Shown: one piece after another, positions 15,169-23,346 of the stretch
Numbering within the stretch: the stretch's first letter is position 1
Layout: every line of letters starts with the position of its first letter
Source of the DNA: CAZTAK01 sp964611585
Lineage (GTDB): Bacteria > Pseudomonadota > Alphaproteobacteria > SHVP01
NCBI GenBank assembly: GCA_964611585.1
Contig: CAZTAK010000044.1
Coordinates: forward strand, 1 to 24,328
Length of the DNA: 24,328 bases
Reading direction: 5' to 3'
The notes under the pieces: generated by a model
The model's input: only the letters and a program-made list of their open reading frames with translations
Database searches by the model: none
What the model was told of the DNA's origin: nothing
Position numbers and translations under genes: made by a program

Positions 15169-16773
15169 ATGGAAAACGAACGTTATCGCGATATTTATGA
15201 CGGCTACCGCTGGAACGTGCCCGGCCGGTTCAATATCGGCGTCGACATTTGCGACCGTGTGGCGGCGCACTCGCCCGGCGCCCCCGCACTGATCTGGGAG
15301 GGTGCCGGCGGCGACTGGACGACGCTGACCTTCGGCTGGCTGCGCGAACAGTCCAATCGGCTTGCGAACGGGCTCGTCGCGCACGGCCTCCGCCGCGGCG
15401 ACCGGGTTGCGGTTCTGCTCGGCCAGTGCCCCGAAACAGCGGTCGCCCACATCGGCATTCTCAAGGCCGGGCTGATCTCGGTGCCGCTGTTTACCGCTTT
15501 CGGCGAGAGCGCACTTGCCTACCGGATAGAAGACTCCGGCGCCCGCGCCATCGTTACCGACAGCGCGCAACTGCCGAAGGTGCTTGGGCTCCGTAACCCG
15601 AACCTCGAATTGATCCTCTGCGTCGGCGGCAAGAAGTCGGACGCGGTGTCCTACGCTGACTTTTTGGATCGGGCTTCACCGGCGTTCAGTCCCGTCGACA
15701 CGGCGGCGGACGACCCCGCCCTGATCATCTACACCTCAGGCACGACCGGCGCGCCGAAGGGCGCGCTCCATGCCCACCGCATGTTGATCGGCCACGATCC
15801 CGGGATCGAGTTCGTTCATTTCGGGATGAAGAGTGGCGGCGCGGAACGGTTCTGGTCGCCCCAGGACTGGGCCTGGGTGGCGGGCCTGGTCAACATTCTG
15901 TTTTGTGCGTTGCGGCGCGGTATTCCGGTTATCGCTGCTGATCGCCGCTTTGACCCCGAATGGGCCTGGCATCTTCTTGAGCGCAGGCGGCCGACTCGCG
16001 TTTTCATTCCGCCCACGGCCGTGCATCAGATGCGCCGCCTGAACCCGTCCGGACGACGCGAGACCCACCTGCAATCGATCGGTACCGGTGGTGAAACGCT
16101 GTCGCCGGAGATACTCGGCTGGGCCGACGACGTGTTCGGCGTGCCGCTCAACGAGGCGTTCGGTCAGACCGAGTGCAACATGATCGTCGGCAATTCCGCC
16201 GCCGTGATGCCGGTAAAGCGGGGGTCGATGGGACGCGCGATGCCGGGTCATACGGTGTCCGTTGTCGATTCTGATGGGCAACCCGCCCCGGGGACCGGGA
16301 TTGTCGCCGTTCGCCGCGGTGATCCGGTGATGTTCCTGGAATACTGGAAAGAACCGCAGGCGACGGCGGAAAAATTCGCCGGCGAGTGGTTGCTGACCGG
16401 GGATCTCGCACGTCAAGATGGCGACGGCTATCTCTTCTACGTCGGACGCGCCGATGACGTGATCAACACCGCTGGATACCGCGTCGGCCCGACTGAAATA
16501 GAAGAGGCGCTCATGTCGCACCAAAACGTCGCGGCCGCGGGTGTCATCGGCGTTCCCGATAGCGAACGCGGCCAGGCAATCAAGGCATTCATCGAACTCT
16601 CCGTGGACGCCATGCCCTCGGAGGCCCTCGCCGAAGAACTGCGCGCCCATGTCAAGGCGCGCCTCGCCCGCCATCTTTATCCCCGTGCGATCGAGTTCAT
16701 TGCCGAAATGCCGCGCACAGTCACCGGCAAGGTCCGGCGCCGGGATCTTCGCGAGCGGCGCGGCGGCCGGTAG
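15169..16773 (+). CDS. acyl-CoA synthetase (AMP-forming, medium-chain/ACSM-like)
   Basis: 534-residue adenylate-forming ligase that activates a carboxylate with ATP to an acyl-AMP and then the CoA thioester. The P-loop-like motif YTSGTTGAPKG starts at residue 188; NEAFGQTECNM, LLTGDLARQDGDGYLFYVGR and the C-terminal TVTGKVRRRDLR with the catalytic Lys follow. Overall layout resembles acetyl/medium-chain ligases rather than the shorter PaaK phenylacetate ligases. I used ATG 15169 because the homologous N-terminal sequence (DIYDGYRWNVPGRFNIG) begins there; an open frame extends further upstream antisense to DUF3237 and is not family-like. Shine-Dalgarno weak. It opens the plus-strand block of ligases, thioesterase and molybdoenzyme, though a 224-bp gap follows. 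Confidence 0.92.
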   Translation: MENERYRDIYDGYRWNVPGRFNIGVDICDRVAAHSPGAPALIWEGAGGDWTTLTFGWLREQSNRLANGLVAHGLRRGDRVAVLLGQCPETAVAHIGILKAGLISVPLFTAFGESALAYRIEDSGARAIVTDSAQLPKVLGLRNPNLELILCVGGKKSDAVSYADFLDRASPAFSPVDTAADDPALIIYTSGTTGAPKGALHAHRMLIGHDPGIEFVHFGMKSGGAERFWSPQDWAWVAGLVNILFCALRRGIPVIAADRRFDPEWAWHLLERRRPTRVFIPPTAVHQMRRLNPSGRRETHLQSIGTGGETLSPEILGWADDVFGVPLNEAFGQTECNMIVGNSAAVMPVKRGSMGRAMPGHTVSVVDSDGQPAPGTGIVAVRRGDPVMFLEYWKEPQATAEKFAGEWLLTGDLARQDGDGYLFYVGRADDVINTAGYRVGPTEIEEALMSHQNVAAAGVIGVPDSERGQAIKAFIELSVDAMPSEALAEELRAHVKARLARHLYPRAIEFIAEMPRTVTGKVRRRDLRERRGGR

Positions 16774-16997
16774 CGGGACGCTCGCCGGCTGAGGCTCGGT
16801 CCGGGCTGCGCGAGGAAACTATTCTCGTCTCTCAGGTACCGGTTTTCGTCGATTTGGCCCCGAATTCCGCCCCGCGGGGTCTGCCGAACGCCGGACGACT
16901 TATCCCTTATCAAGGCGAAATCTGAATTGGCGACCTACTATGGATGGATGGTGGGCAACGCGATTCATAGGCTGGCGCTTGTCTTTGGGGGCGTCCC

Positions 16998-18527
16998 GTG
17001 TCCTTAGCATCGGCGCTCGAACAAACGGTGCGGCGTCACGGCAACCGTCCCGCAATCATCGACTCTGAGCGCAATTTTACCTGGTTTGAATTCGGCGACC
17101 GGGTCGCCCGCGCCGCCGCGGTTCTGTCCGGATTCGGACTTCGTGCCGGCGATCGGTTCGGGATTTTGGCGCAGAACAGTTTCCGCCAGGCGGAGTTGTT
17201 TTACGCCGGCTATTGGATGGGCGTGGTCCCGGTGCCCGTCAACACGCGGCTTGCTTCACCGGAGATCCGCCGCATCTTCGACGATGCGATCTGCAAAATG
17301 GTCGTTGTCGATGAGACCTTCGCAAGCAAGCTCGACGACGAAGAGCTGGCACTCTGGCGCGAGCGCTCGTTCTCGATCGAGCGCGACTACGAATCGATGC
17401 TGAATGCCGCGACGCCCTTGGCGAGGCATGACAGCGGCGAGGCGGACGACGCGATCCTTCTCTATACGAGCGGCACGACCGGGCGAAGCAAAGGCGTTCG
17501 CCTGACGCACGGCAATCTTCTCGCCCACGGGAAGCAATTCGCTGCGGCGATGGACGCGCGTTCCGACGACGTCTATCTCCACGTTGCGCCCATGTTCCAT
17601 TCCGCCGACGTTCTGGGCACGGCCTACACGCTGTTGGGCGCCGCCCATTCCTACGTGCCCCGATTTTCGCCGAATCTTGTGCTCCAGGCCGTGGAAGAAT
17701 GTGCCGTGACCGCCATCGTATTGACCCCGACCATGGTCATCATGACGCTTCAGGACGGCGATCTCGCGGCCCACGATTTGTCGAGTTTGCGCCAATTGAC
17801 CTACGGTGGCGCGCCGTTGGCGGTCAAGTGGATCGAGCGCGCGGCCAAGAGTTTTTCGTCAGCCGCGATTCGGCAAGGCTACGGTCTTACCGAAACCTCA
17901 TGCGTTCTTGCCACACTCGGCAAGGAAGAGCACGCTCACGCCATGGCAGACGGCGATAACGCGTTGCTGCATTCGGTGGGGCGGCCGTTGGACGAGGTGT
18001 CGATCCGTATTCTCGACGGCGGCGGGCGCGAGATGAAAGCGGGCGAGGCGGGGGAAATTGTCCTGCGCGGTCCAAACGTATCGCCCGGATATCTGAACCG
18101 GCCGGAGGAAAATGCAGCGGCATTTCGCGATGGCTGGTTCTACACTGGCGACATGGGGCAGGTGGATGAGAACGGATACCTCTACCTTCTCGACCGCAAG
18201 AAGGACATGATCATCACCGGGGACGAAAACGTCTTTTCCTCTGACGTGGAAGCGGTACTCTATCAACACCCGAATGTGCATGAAGCGGCGGTGATCGGCA
18301 TTCCCGACGAACGCTATGGTGAGGCCTTGATGGCGGTCATTGTGCCGGTGCCGGGAACGACAATATCCGAGGAGGCGATGATCGCCCATTGCCGCGGCAA
18401 GATCGGCGGCTACAAGATCCCGCGCCGGTTTGCCTTTCTCGATGAAATGCCCAAGAGCGCGCTCGGCAAGATTCTGAAGACGGAGTTACGGCGGGTGTAC
18501 GCAAGTGGCACGGAAGAGGTGAAATGA
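16998..18527 (+). CDS. acyl-CoA synthetase (AMP-forming, FadD/long-chain-like)
   Basis: 509-residue second adenylate-forming ligase, of the class I FadD-like type. Motifs: LLYTSGTTGRSKGVRLTHGN from about residue 155, QGYGLTETSC, FYTGDMGQVDENGYLYLLDR and the C-terminal KSALGKILKTELRR with the catalytic Lys. The hinge block reads MIITGDENVFSSDVE where TGGEN is more usual. GTG 16998 follows a G-rich stretch that can serve as ribosome site. Its stop overlaps the thioesterase start as ATGA, so a ligase and a thioesterase are translationally coupled. The 224 bases upstream hold no gene and may carry a promoter; I could not identify convincing -35/-10 elements there. Confidence 0.94.
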   Translation: MSLASALEQTVRRHGNRPAIIDSERNFTWFEFGDRVARAAAVLSGFGLRAGDRFGILAQNSFRQAELFYAGYWMGVVPVPVNTRLASPEIRRIFDDAICKMVVVDETFASKLDDEELALWRERSFSIERDYESMLNAATPLARHDSGEADDAILLYTSGTTGRSKGVRLTHGNLLAHGKQFAAAMDARSDDVYLHVAPMFHSADVLGTAYTLLGAAHSYVPRFSPNLVLQAVEECAVTAIVLTPTMVIMTLQDGDLAAHDLSSLRQLTYGGAPLAVKWIERAAKSFSSAAIRQGYGLTETSCVLATLGKEEHAHAMADGDNALLHSVGRPLDEVSIRILDGGGREMKAGEAGEIVLRGPNVSPGYLNRPEENAAAFRDGWFYTGDMGQVDENGYLYLLDRKKDMIITGDENVFSSDVEAVLYQHPNVHEAAVIGIPDERYGEALMAVIVPVPGTTISEEAMIAHCRGKIGGYKIPRRFAFLDEMPKSALGKILKTELRRVYASGTEEVK

Positions 18528-18931
18528 AAGACAGTTTGAAGCCAGGCGTATCCCGGACGCGCCATGTCGCGGTGGCAATTGACCGGTCGGTCGGGTTTCT
18601 TGGACCCGGTTACGAAGTCTATTCGACGCCCTCGATGGTGCAGGACATCGAGATGCTGTCGCACGATCTGATCCTCGAACACCTCGATGACGGCGAGGAA
18701 TCGGTTGGCATCCATATCTCGGTCGATCACCTTGGGGCGACGCCGATCGGGTTGGCGGTCGACATTACCGTGACGGTTGCCGAAATCAATCGCCGCCGCA
18801 TCAGCCTCGAGGCCGAAGTCAGAGATGCCACCGAACAGGTGGGCCGCGGCCGTCACGACCGGTTCGTCGTCGATATCGAAAGACAAAAGACTCGTCTCGA
18901 AGAGAAGGCAGCTTCGGCAGCCAAATCCTAG
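18524..18931 (+). CDS. hotdog-fold acyl-CoA thioesterase, FlK-like
   Basis: 135-residue single-domain hotdog protein resembling the fluoroacetyl-CoA thioesterase FlK family. The FlK triad Thr-Glu-His is matched by Thr35 (YSTPSMV), Glu43 (DIEM) and His69 (VDHLGATPIG), with spacings 8 and 26 that equal those known for FlK (Thr42, Glu50, His76). The C-terminal 20 residues are a charged helix (VDIERQKTRLEEK). Cytoplasmic. The start overlaps the ligase stop (ATGA) and the molybdoenzyme gene follows after 65 bases, so it probably hydrolyses a CoA ester of this pathway, either a dead-end ester or the product. There is no evidence for fluoroacetate itself as substrate. Confidence 0.9.
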   Translation: MKDSLKPGVSRTRHVAVAIDRSVGFLGPGYEVYSTPSMVQDIEMLSHDLILEHLDDGEESVGIHISVDHLGATPIGLAVDITVTVAEINRRRISLEAEVRDATEQVGRGRHDRFVVDIERQKTRLEEKAASAAKS

Positions 18932-18996
18932 CGGGCAGCGGCACGACTCTGGCCCGCACTCCGGGTGAGAAACTGGCGCCTCAGGAGAACACGTCA

Positions 18997-21729
18997 ATGG
19001 CATCGCGCAAGAAAGTTCCCGCCTATTGCTATCAGTGTGGAGCCGGGCCCGACCTGATGAAGGTGGAGGTCGAGGATGGCGTCGCCGTGCGCCTCGAATC
19101 GAACTACGACATCCTCGGCAAGCATCCAGGCGGCGCGCGGGTCTGCGTCAAGGCCTATGGGTTGATCCAGAAGACCTACAATCCCAACCGCGTGCGCCAG
19201 CCCATGAAGCGGACGAACCCGAAAAAGGGCCGCGAGCACGATCCCGGGTTCGTTCCCATCACCTGGGGCGAAGCGCTCGACATCGTCGCCGGGAGAATGA
19301 ACGAGATTCGTGCACGCGGGGTGATCGATGACTCAGGCTACCCGCGTCTTGCGACCACTTTTGGCGGCGGTGGCAACGCGACCCAGTATCTCGGCACCTT
19401 TCCCGCGTTCATGGCCGCGTGGGGGGCAATCGACCAAAGCTACGGTTCAGGACAGGGGGTGAAGTGCTATCACTCCGAACACCTCTACGGCGAGTTGTGG
19501 CACCGCGCCTTCACTGTCTCGCCCGACACGCCCTACTGCAACTACGTAATCAATTGCGGCAACAACGTCGAGGCATCGGGCGGTGTCGCCGGAGTCAGGC
19601 GCCAGGCCGACGCGCGCGTGCGCGGCCTGAAGCGCGTACAGGTGGAGCCGCACCTGTCGGTCACCGGCGCAGTGTCGGCGGAGTGGATTCCGATCAAGCC
19701 AAAGACCGACGCGGCGTTTCTGTACGGCGTCATTCACCACATCCTGCACGAGCGCAATTGGCGCGAGGTGTGCGACGTTCCCTTCCTCTCCAACGACAGC
19801 AATTCACCCTATCTGGTTGGCCCGAACGGGTATTTTCTGAGGGACAAGGAGACGCGGAAACCACTCGTCTGGGATCTCGCCGACAACGAAGCCAAGCCCT
19901 TCGACGCGCACGTCGGAGAGCCGGCGCTGACCGGCAGGTTCGCAACCGAGGGCGTCGAAGAGGGCCCCGACGTGCAGGAATGGGCCCATGAGTCGGCGAA
20001 CGCAATGCCCGCGTTCCAGGCGCTGCTCGATCACATGAAACCTTTCACGCCCGAATGGGCCGAGGGCGAAAGCGACGTGCCGGCCGACCGGATTCGCACT
20101 GTGGCCGATGAATTCCTGGCTCACGCCTGTGTCGGCGAGACCATTGAGATCGAGGGGGTGACACTGCCCTTCCGCCCGGTCGCCGTCACGCTGGGCAAGG
20201 GTGTCAACAACGGCTGGGGCGGGTACCAGACGTGCTGGGCGCGGACCGTGATGGCAGTACTCGTGGGCGCGCTCGAGGTTCCCGGTGGGTTGCTGGGAAC
20301 GGCCGTACGGATCAGCCGCCCGGCCAAGAGCCGCCACCTGTCCGTTGCGCCAATGGGCGACGGCTTCATGGACTACGCGTTTAACGAAACCACGAAGCAG
20401 GGCTGGCGGGCGAAGCCTGAAATTCGCAACGCCTACACTACGCTGGTTCCAATCCTGCCGGATTCTCCGTGGTCGGCGGCGCTGGGGCCGGGGCACCTGC
20501 CGTGGTTGTTCCAGAAGAAGCTGCCCGATCATTGGCCCAAGCAGACCAACCCGGAAATGTGGATCTGCTACCGGACCAACCCGGCAATTTCCTCGTGGAA
20601 CGCGTCGGAAGTCGCTGAACGGATGGCCGAGTTCCCCTTTACGGTCGCCTTCGCCTACACCTTTGATGAAACGAACCACATGGCGGACGTGCTGCTGCCC
20701 GAGGCAACGGACCTCGAGAGCCTGCAGATGATGCGTATGGGCTCGACCAAATTCACCGAACAATTCTGGAAGCACGAAGGTTGGGCCATACGCCAGCCCG
20801 CCGGGGACAAGACGGTCGATTGCCGCGACTTGACTGACATCGCCACCGAACTGGCCGAACGCGTCGGCATACTGGAGGGGTACAACGCCGCGATAAACAA
20901 AGGCGCTGCCGGCATGCGGCTGACCAAGGCAGGTTTTGACTACAGCCTCGATCCAAAAGTCCCTCACCAATGTGAGGAGATCTGGGACGCGGTCGCGAAA
21001 GCCGCGAGCCATGACCTTTCCGACGGTGCAGAGGTCCACGGCATCGACTGGTTCAAAGACAACGGCTACATGCTGAAGCCCTATCCGCAACTTGAGTGGT
21101 ACCTCTATCCGACTCTGAAAGCGCAGGGGCTGCGTTTCGAGATGCCGTATCAGGAACGCATCTTGCGCCACGGCTCGCAACTCGCCGAACGAATGCACGA
21201 AGTCGGCATCGAGTGGTGGGACAAGCAGCTCGAGGAATACGAAGCGCTGCCGTCCTACCAGCCGTTCCCGGAAATCTGGATCAACTACGCCAAGGAAGTA
21301 GGCCGCGACCCAAAGGATTTTCCCTTTTGGGCGCTTACGGCGCGCAGCATGCAATATACCTGGGGCGCCAACGTCGGCATTCCGCTAATCAACGAAGTGG
21401 CGCAGAACGTCTCGGGCCACAAAGGCCTCATTATCAATCGCACGGTCGCCGGCGAGCTCGGTCTTGCCGAAGGAGACCCCGTGGTCATCGAATCGGTGGC
21501 GGGTGTGACCAAGGGCTATGCCGTCCTGCGCGAGGGTATCCGGCCCGACACTGTGCTCATGATCGGCCAGTTCGACCACTGGGCGACACCGGTCGCCAAA
21601 GACCTGAAACTGCCGAGCCTGAATTCGGTGGCCTCCATGTCCTTGTCGCTAACCGATTCCACCGGCAGCGGCGCCGATCTCGCCCGTGTCAACATTCGCC
21701 GCGGCGAAGGACCGAGACGCGCCCCATGA
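18997..21729 (+). CDS. cytoplasmic molybdopterin oxidoreductase, PadB-like catalytic subunit
   Basis: 910-residue bis-MGD enzyme without signal peptide or Tat motif, so cytoplasmic. The N-terminus AYCYQCGAGPDLMKVEVEDG gives Cys11 and Cys14, then Pro18/Asp19 where the third cluster cysteine is expected; Cys50 in GARVCVKAYG is the fourth. Cys157 in GVKCYHSEHLYGE is a candidate Mo ligand. The C-terminal MGD-binding domain (TARSMQYTWGAN, GDPVVIESVAG) is intact. From size, lack of Tat signal, this N-terminus and neighbours I place it nearest PadB of phenylacetyl-CoA:acceptor oxidoreductase, which converts phenylacetyl-CoA to phenylglyoxylate; polysulfide/thiosulfate reductase relatives are the alternative. 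AGGAGA at 18983-18988 sets the start. Its stop overlaps the next gene by ATGA. The adjacent acyl-CoA ligases and thioesterase support a CoA-ester substrate (inference). Confidence 0.88.
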   Translation: MASRKKVPAYCYQCGAGPDLMKVEVEDGVAVRLESNYDILGKHPGGARVCVKAYGLIQKTYNPNRVRQPMKRTNPKKGREHDPGFVPITWGEALDIVAGRMNEIRARGVIDDSGYPRLATTFGGGGNATQYLGTFPAFMAAWGAIDQSYGSGQGVKCYHSEHLYGELWHRAFTVSPDTPYCNYVINCGNNVEASGGVAGVRRQADARVRGLKRVQVEPHLSVTGAVSAEWIPIKPKTDAAFLYGVIHHILHERNWREVCDVPFLSNDSNSPYLVGPNGYFLRDKETRKPLVWDLADNEAKPFDAHVGEPALTGRFATEGVEEGPDVQEWAHESANAMPAFQALLDHMKPFTPEWAEGESDVPADRIRTVADEFLAHACVGETIEIEGVTLPFRPVAVTLGKGVNNGWGGYQTCWARTVMAVLVGALEVPGGLLGTAVRISRPAKSRHLSVAPMGDGFMDYAFNETTKQGWRAKPEIRNAYTTLVPILPDSPWSAALGPGHLPWLFQKKLPDHWPKQTNPEMWICYRTNPAISSWNASEVAERMAEFPFTVAFAYTFDETNHMADVLLPEATDLESLQMMRMGSTKFTEQFWKHEGWAIRQPAGDKTVDCRDLTDIATELAERVGILEGYNAAINKGAAGMRLTKAGFDYSLDPKVPHQCEEIWDAVAKAASHDLSDGAEVHGIDWFKDNGYMLKPYPQLEWYLYPTLKAQGLRFEMPYQERILRHGSQLAERMHEVGIEWWDKQLEEYEALPSYQPFPEIWINYAKEVGRDPKDFPFWALTARSMQYTWGANVGIPLINEVAQNVSGHKGLIINRTVAGELGLAEGDPVVIESVAGVTKGYAVLREGIRPDTVLMIGQFDHWATPVAKDLKLPSLNSVASMSLSLTDSTGSGADLARVNIRRGEGPRRAP

Positions 21730-23339
21730 CCGAACGCTGGGGTATGGTGATCGACCTCAACCGCTGCGTCGGTTGCCAAACCTGCACGGCCGCCTGCAAG
21801 CATCAGAATGACACCACCCCCGGCGTTCAATGGCGCCGGGTGCTGGATGTCGAGCACGGCCGTTTTCCGGATGTGCAGCGGCTGTTTCTCGTTACCGGTT
21901 GCCAGCACTGCGCCAACCCGCCCTGCGTGCCTGTGTGCCCGACCGGTGCGACCCGGCAGCGCGACGACGGCCTCGTCACCGTGGACTACAACCGCTGCAT
22001 AGGGTGTGGCAGTTGCGCAGTCGCCTGCCCCTATCAGGCGCGCACGATCGCTCACGAAACCCCTTGGTACTACGGCACCGAGACGGTACAGGAGCGCCAC
22101 GTCGCCCACGCCGAGCGCATCGGCGTGGCGCAGAAGTGCACCTTCTGCGTCGCCAAAGTGGATGACGCCAAGTCCCGCGGGCTCACACCCGGGGTCGATC
22201 TCGAAGTGACGCCGGCTTGTGCCGCCAGTTGCATTACGACCGCGATTCACTTCGGCGATTTCAATGATGCGCAGAGCACCGTCTCGCAGCTCGTGCGTGA
22301 CAACGCGAACTTTCAGATGCACGCGGAACTCGGTACCGATCCTCAGATCCGCTATCTGTACGAGGCCACCGCAATTCCGGGGCGCGACCAGGATGGGGAC
22401 GAGGGCGCGGAAGGCGAAGCCGTGGCCCCGCTGGCAGGCGAACGTCAGACATTCTGGGATGTTCGCGCCGCGATGAATTTCATAATGGGCGGTTTCGGGG
22501 CCGGCCTTGCGATCGTCGCCTATCTGGTTCACCTGCTAAGCGCCTTGCCTGAACCCACGCTCACCTATCTCTACGTTGCCGCAGCGGTCAGCATTGCGAT
22601 CGGGCTGTTTTCCGTGTTTCTGGAAATTGGGCGCAAGCTGCGTTTTGCGCTGGTGTTGCTGCGTCCCCAGTCGTCCTGGGCGACGCGCGAGGTCTATTTC
22701 GTCGGAGTGTTTTATGCCGCGGTGCTTGCCGATCTGATCTGGCGAACCGAGGCGCTTCACCTGATCGCCGCCTTGGGGGCGGCCGGGTTCTTGTACAGCC
22801 AGGCGCGAATCCTGTTCGGCGGCAAGGGTATTCCGGCCTGGCGCGTGCCACTGATGCCCCGCATGTTGATTGCGACGGGTTTGTTTGAAGGGTTGGGGCT
22901 GGCCGCATTGGCAACCGCATTGTTTCCGGGCGCCGCGCCTTTCACGCCATGGGTTCCGGCAGCGGGTCTGGTGTTGGCCACAGTCAACGCGGTACTGTGG
23001 CGGCGCTATTGCGGCGAGGCGAGGGGGCAGGGGATTGGCCCCGCGGCGCGCCGGGAATTTGCCCGCCTTACCCCTTGGCTTCACGGGGTCGGGCACGCGT
23101 TGCCGTTTGGATTGTTTCTTGGCGCCTTGATTGCCGGAGAAACGGCGCTATGGCTTGGGCTCGGAGGCGTCGCAGTTCTCGTCGGCGGCGCGGCGTGGAA
23201 ATATACCGTGATCGTTCTTGCCAGCTATCAACAGGGATTTGCAGTGCCGCGGCTGCCGCAACGAGGCTCGGGCTCCCGGGCCGCGCCAATTCGGCTCAAA
23301 GGGCCCCGGCCCATCGCCTATGAATTGCCGAGCACCTAG
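21726..23339 (+). CDS. fused Fe-S and DmsC/NrfD-like membrane-anchor subunit (PadC-PadD-like fusion)
   Basis: 537-residue fusion. Residues 1-235 are a DmsB/PadC-type ferredoxin subunit with four cysteine groups: Cys14-17-20-24 (CVGCQTCTAAC), CQHCANPPCVPVC, CIGCGSCAVAC and CTFC..ACAASC, enough for four [4Fe-4S] clusters. After a charged linker (about 225-245) comes a region with about eight membrane helices and an SSWATREVYFVG stretch resembling DmsC-type quinol-interacting anchors. It should carry electrons from the cytoplasmic molybdoenzyme to membrane quinone. The ATG at 21726 overlaps the alpha stop as ATGA; the longer open frame upstream is antiparallel noise over the alpha gene. Separate Fe-S and anchor proteins are the rule in this family, so the single chain is notable. 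The serpin gene follows after seven bases. Confidence 0.9.
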   Translation: MTERWGMVIDLNRCVGCQTCTAACKHQNDTTPGVQWRRVLDVEHGRFPDVQRLFLVTGCQHCANPPCVPVCPTGATRQRDDGLVTVDYNRCIGCGSCAVACPYQARTIAHETPWYYGTETVQERHVAHAERIGVAQKCTFCVAKVDDAKSRGLTPGVDLEVTPACAASCITTAIHFGDFNDAQSTVSQLVRDNANFQMHAELGTDPQIRYLYEATAIPGRDQDGDEGAEGEAVAPLAGERQTFWDVRAAMNFIMGGFGAGLAIVAYLVHLLSALPEPTLTYLYVAAAVSIAIGLFSVFLEIGRKLRFALVLLRPQSSWATREVYFVGVFYAAVLADLIWRTEALHLIAALGAAGFLYSQARILFGGKGIPAWRVPLMPRMLIATGLFEGLGLAALATALFPGAAPFTPWVPAAGLVLATVNAVLWRRYCGEARGQGIGPAARREFARLTPWLHGVGHALPFGLFLGALIAGETALWLGLGGVAVLVGGAAWKYTVIVLASYQQGFAVPRLPQRGSGSRAAPIRLKGPRPIAYELPST

Positions 23340-23346
23340 CCGATTC

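Noticed and set aside
16870..16879. CCCCGCGGGG palindrome upstream of the second acyl-CoA synthetase.
   Set aside because: Short, pure GC, and likely by chance at this base composition; no promoter elements align with it.
19804..21354. 516-codon minus-strand open frame over the PadB-like gene.
   Set aside because: No recognisable domain, and the plus-strand frame is a clear molybdopterin enzyme with its own ribosome site.
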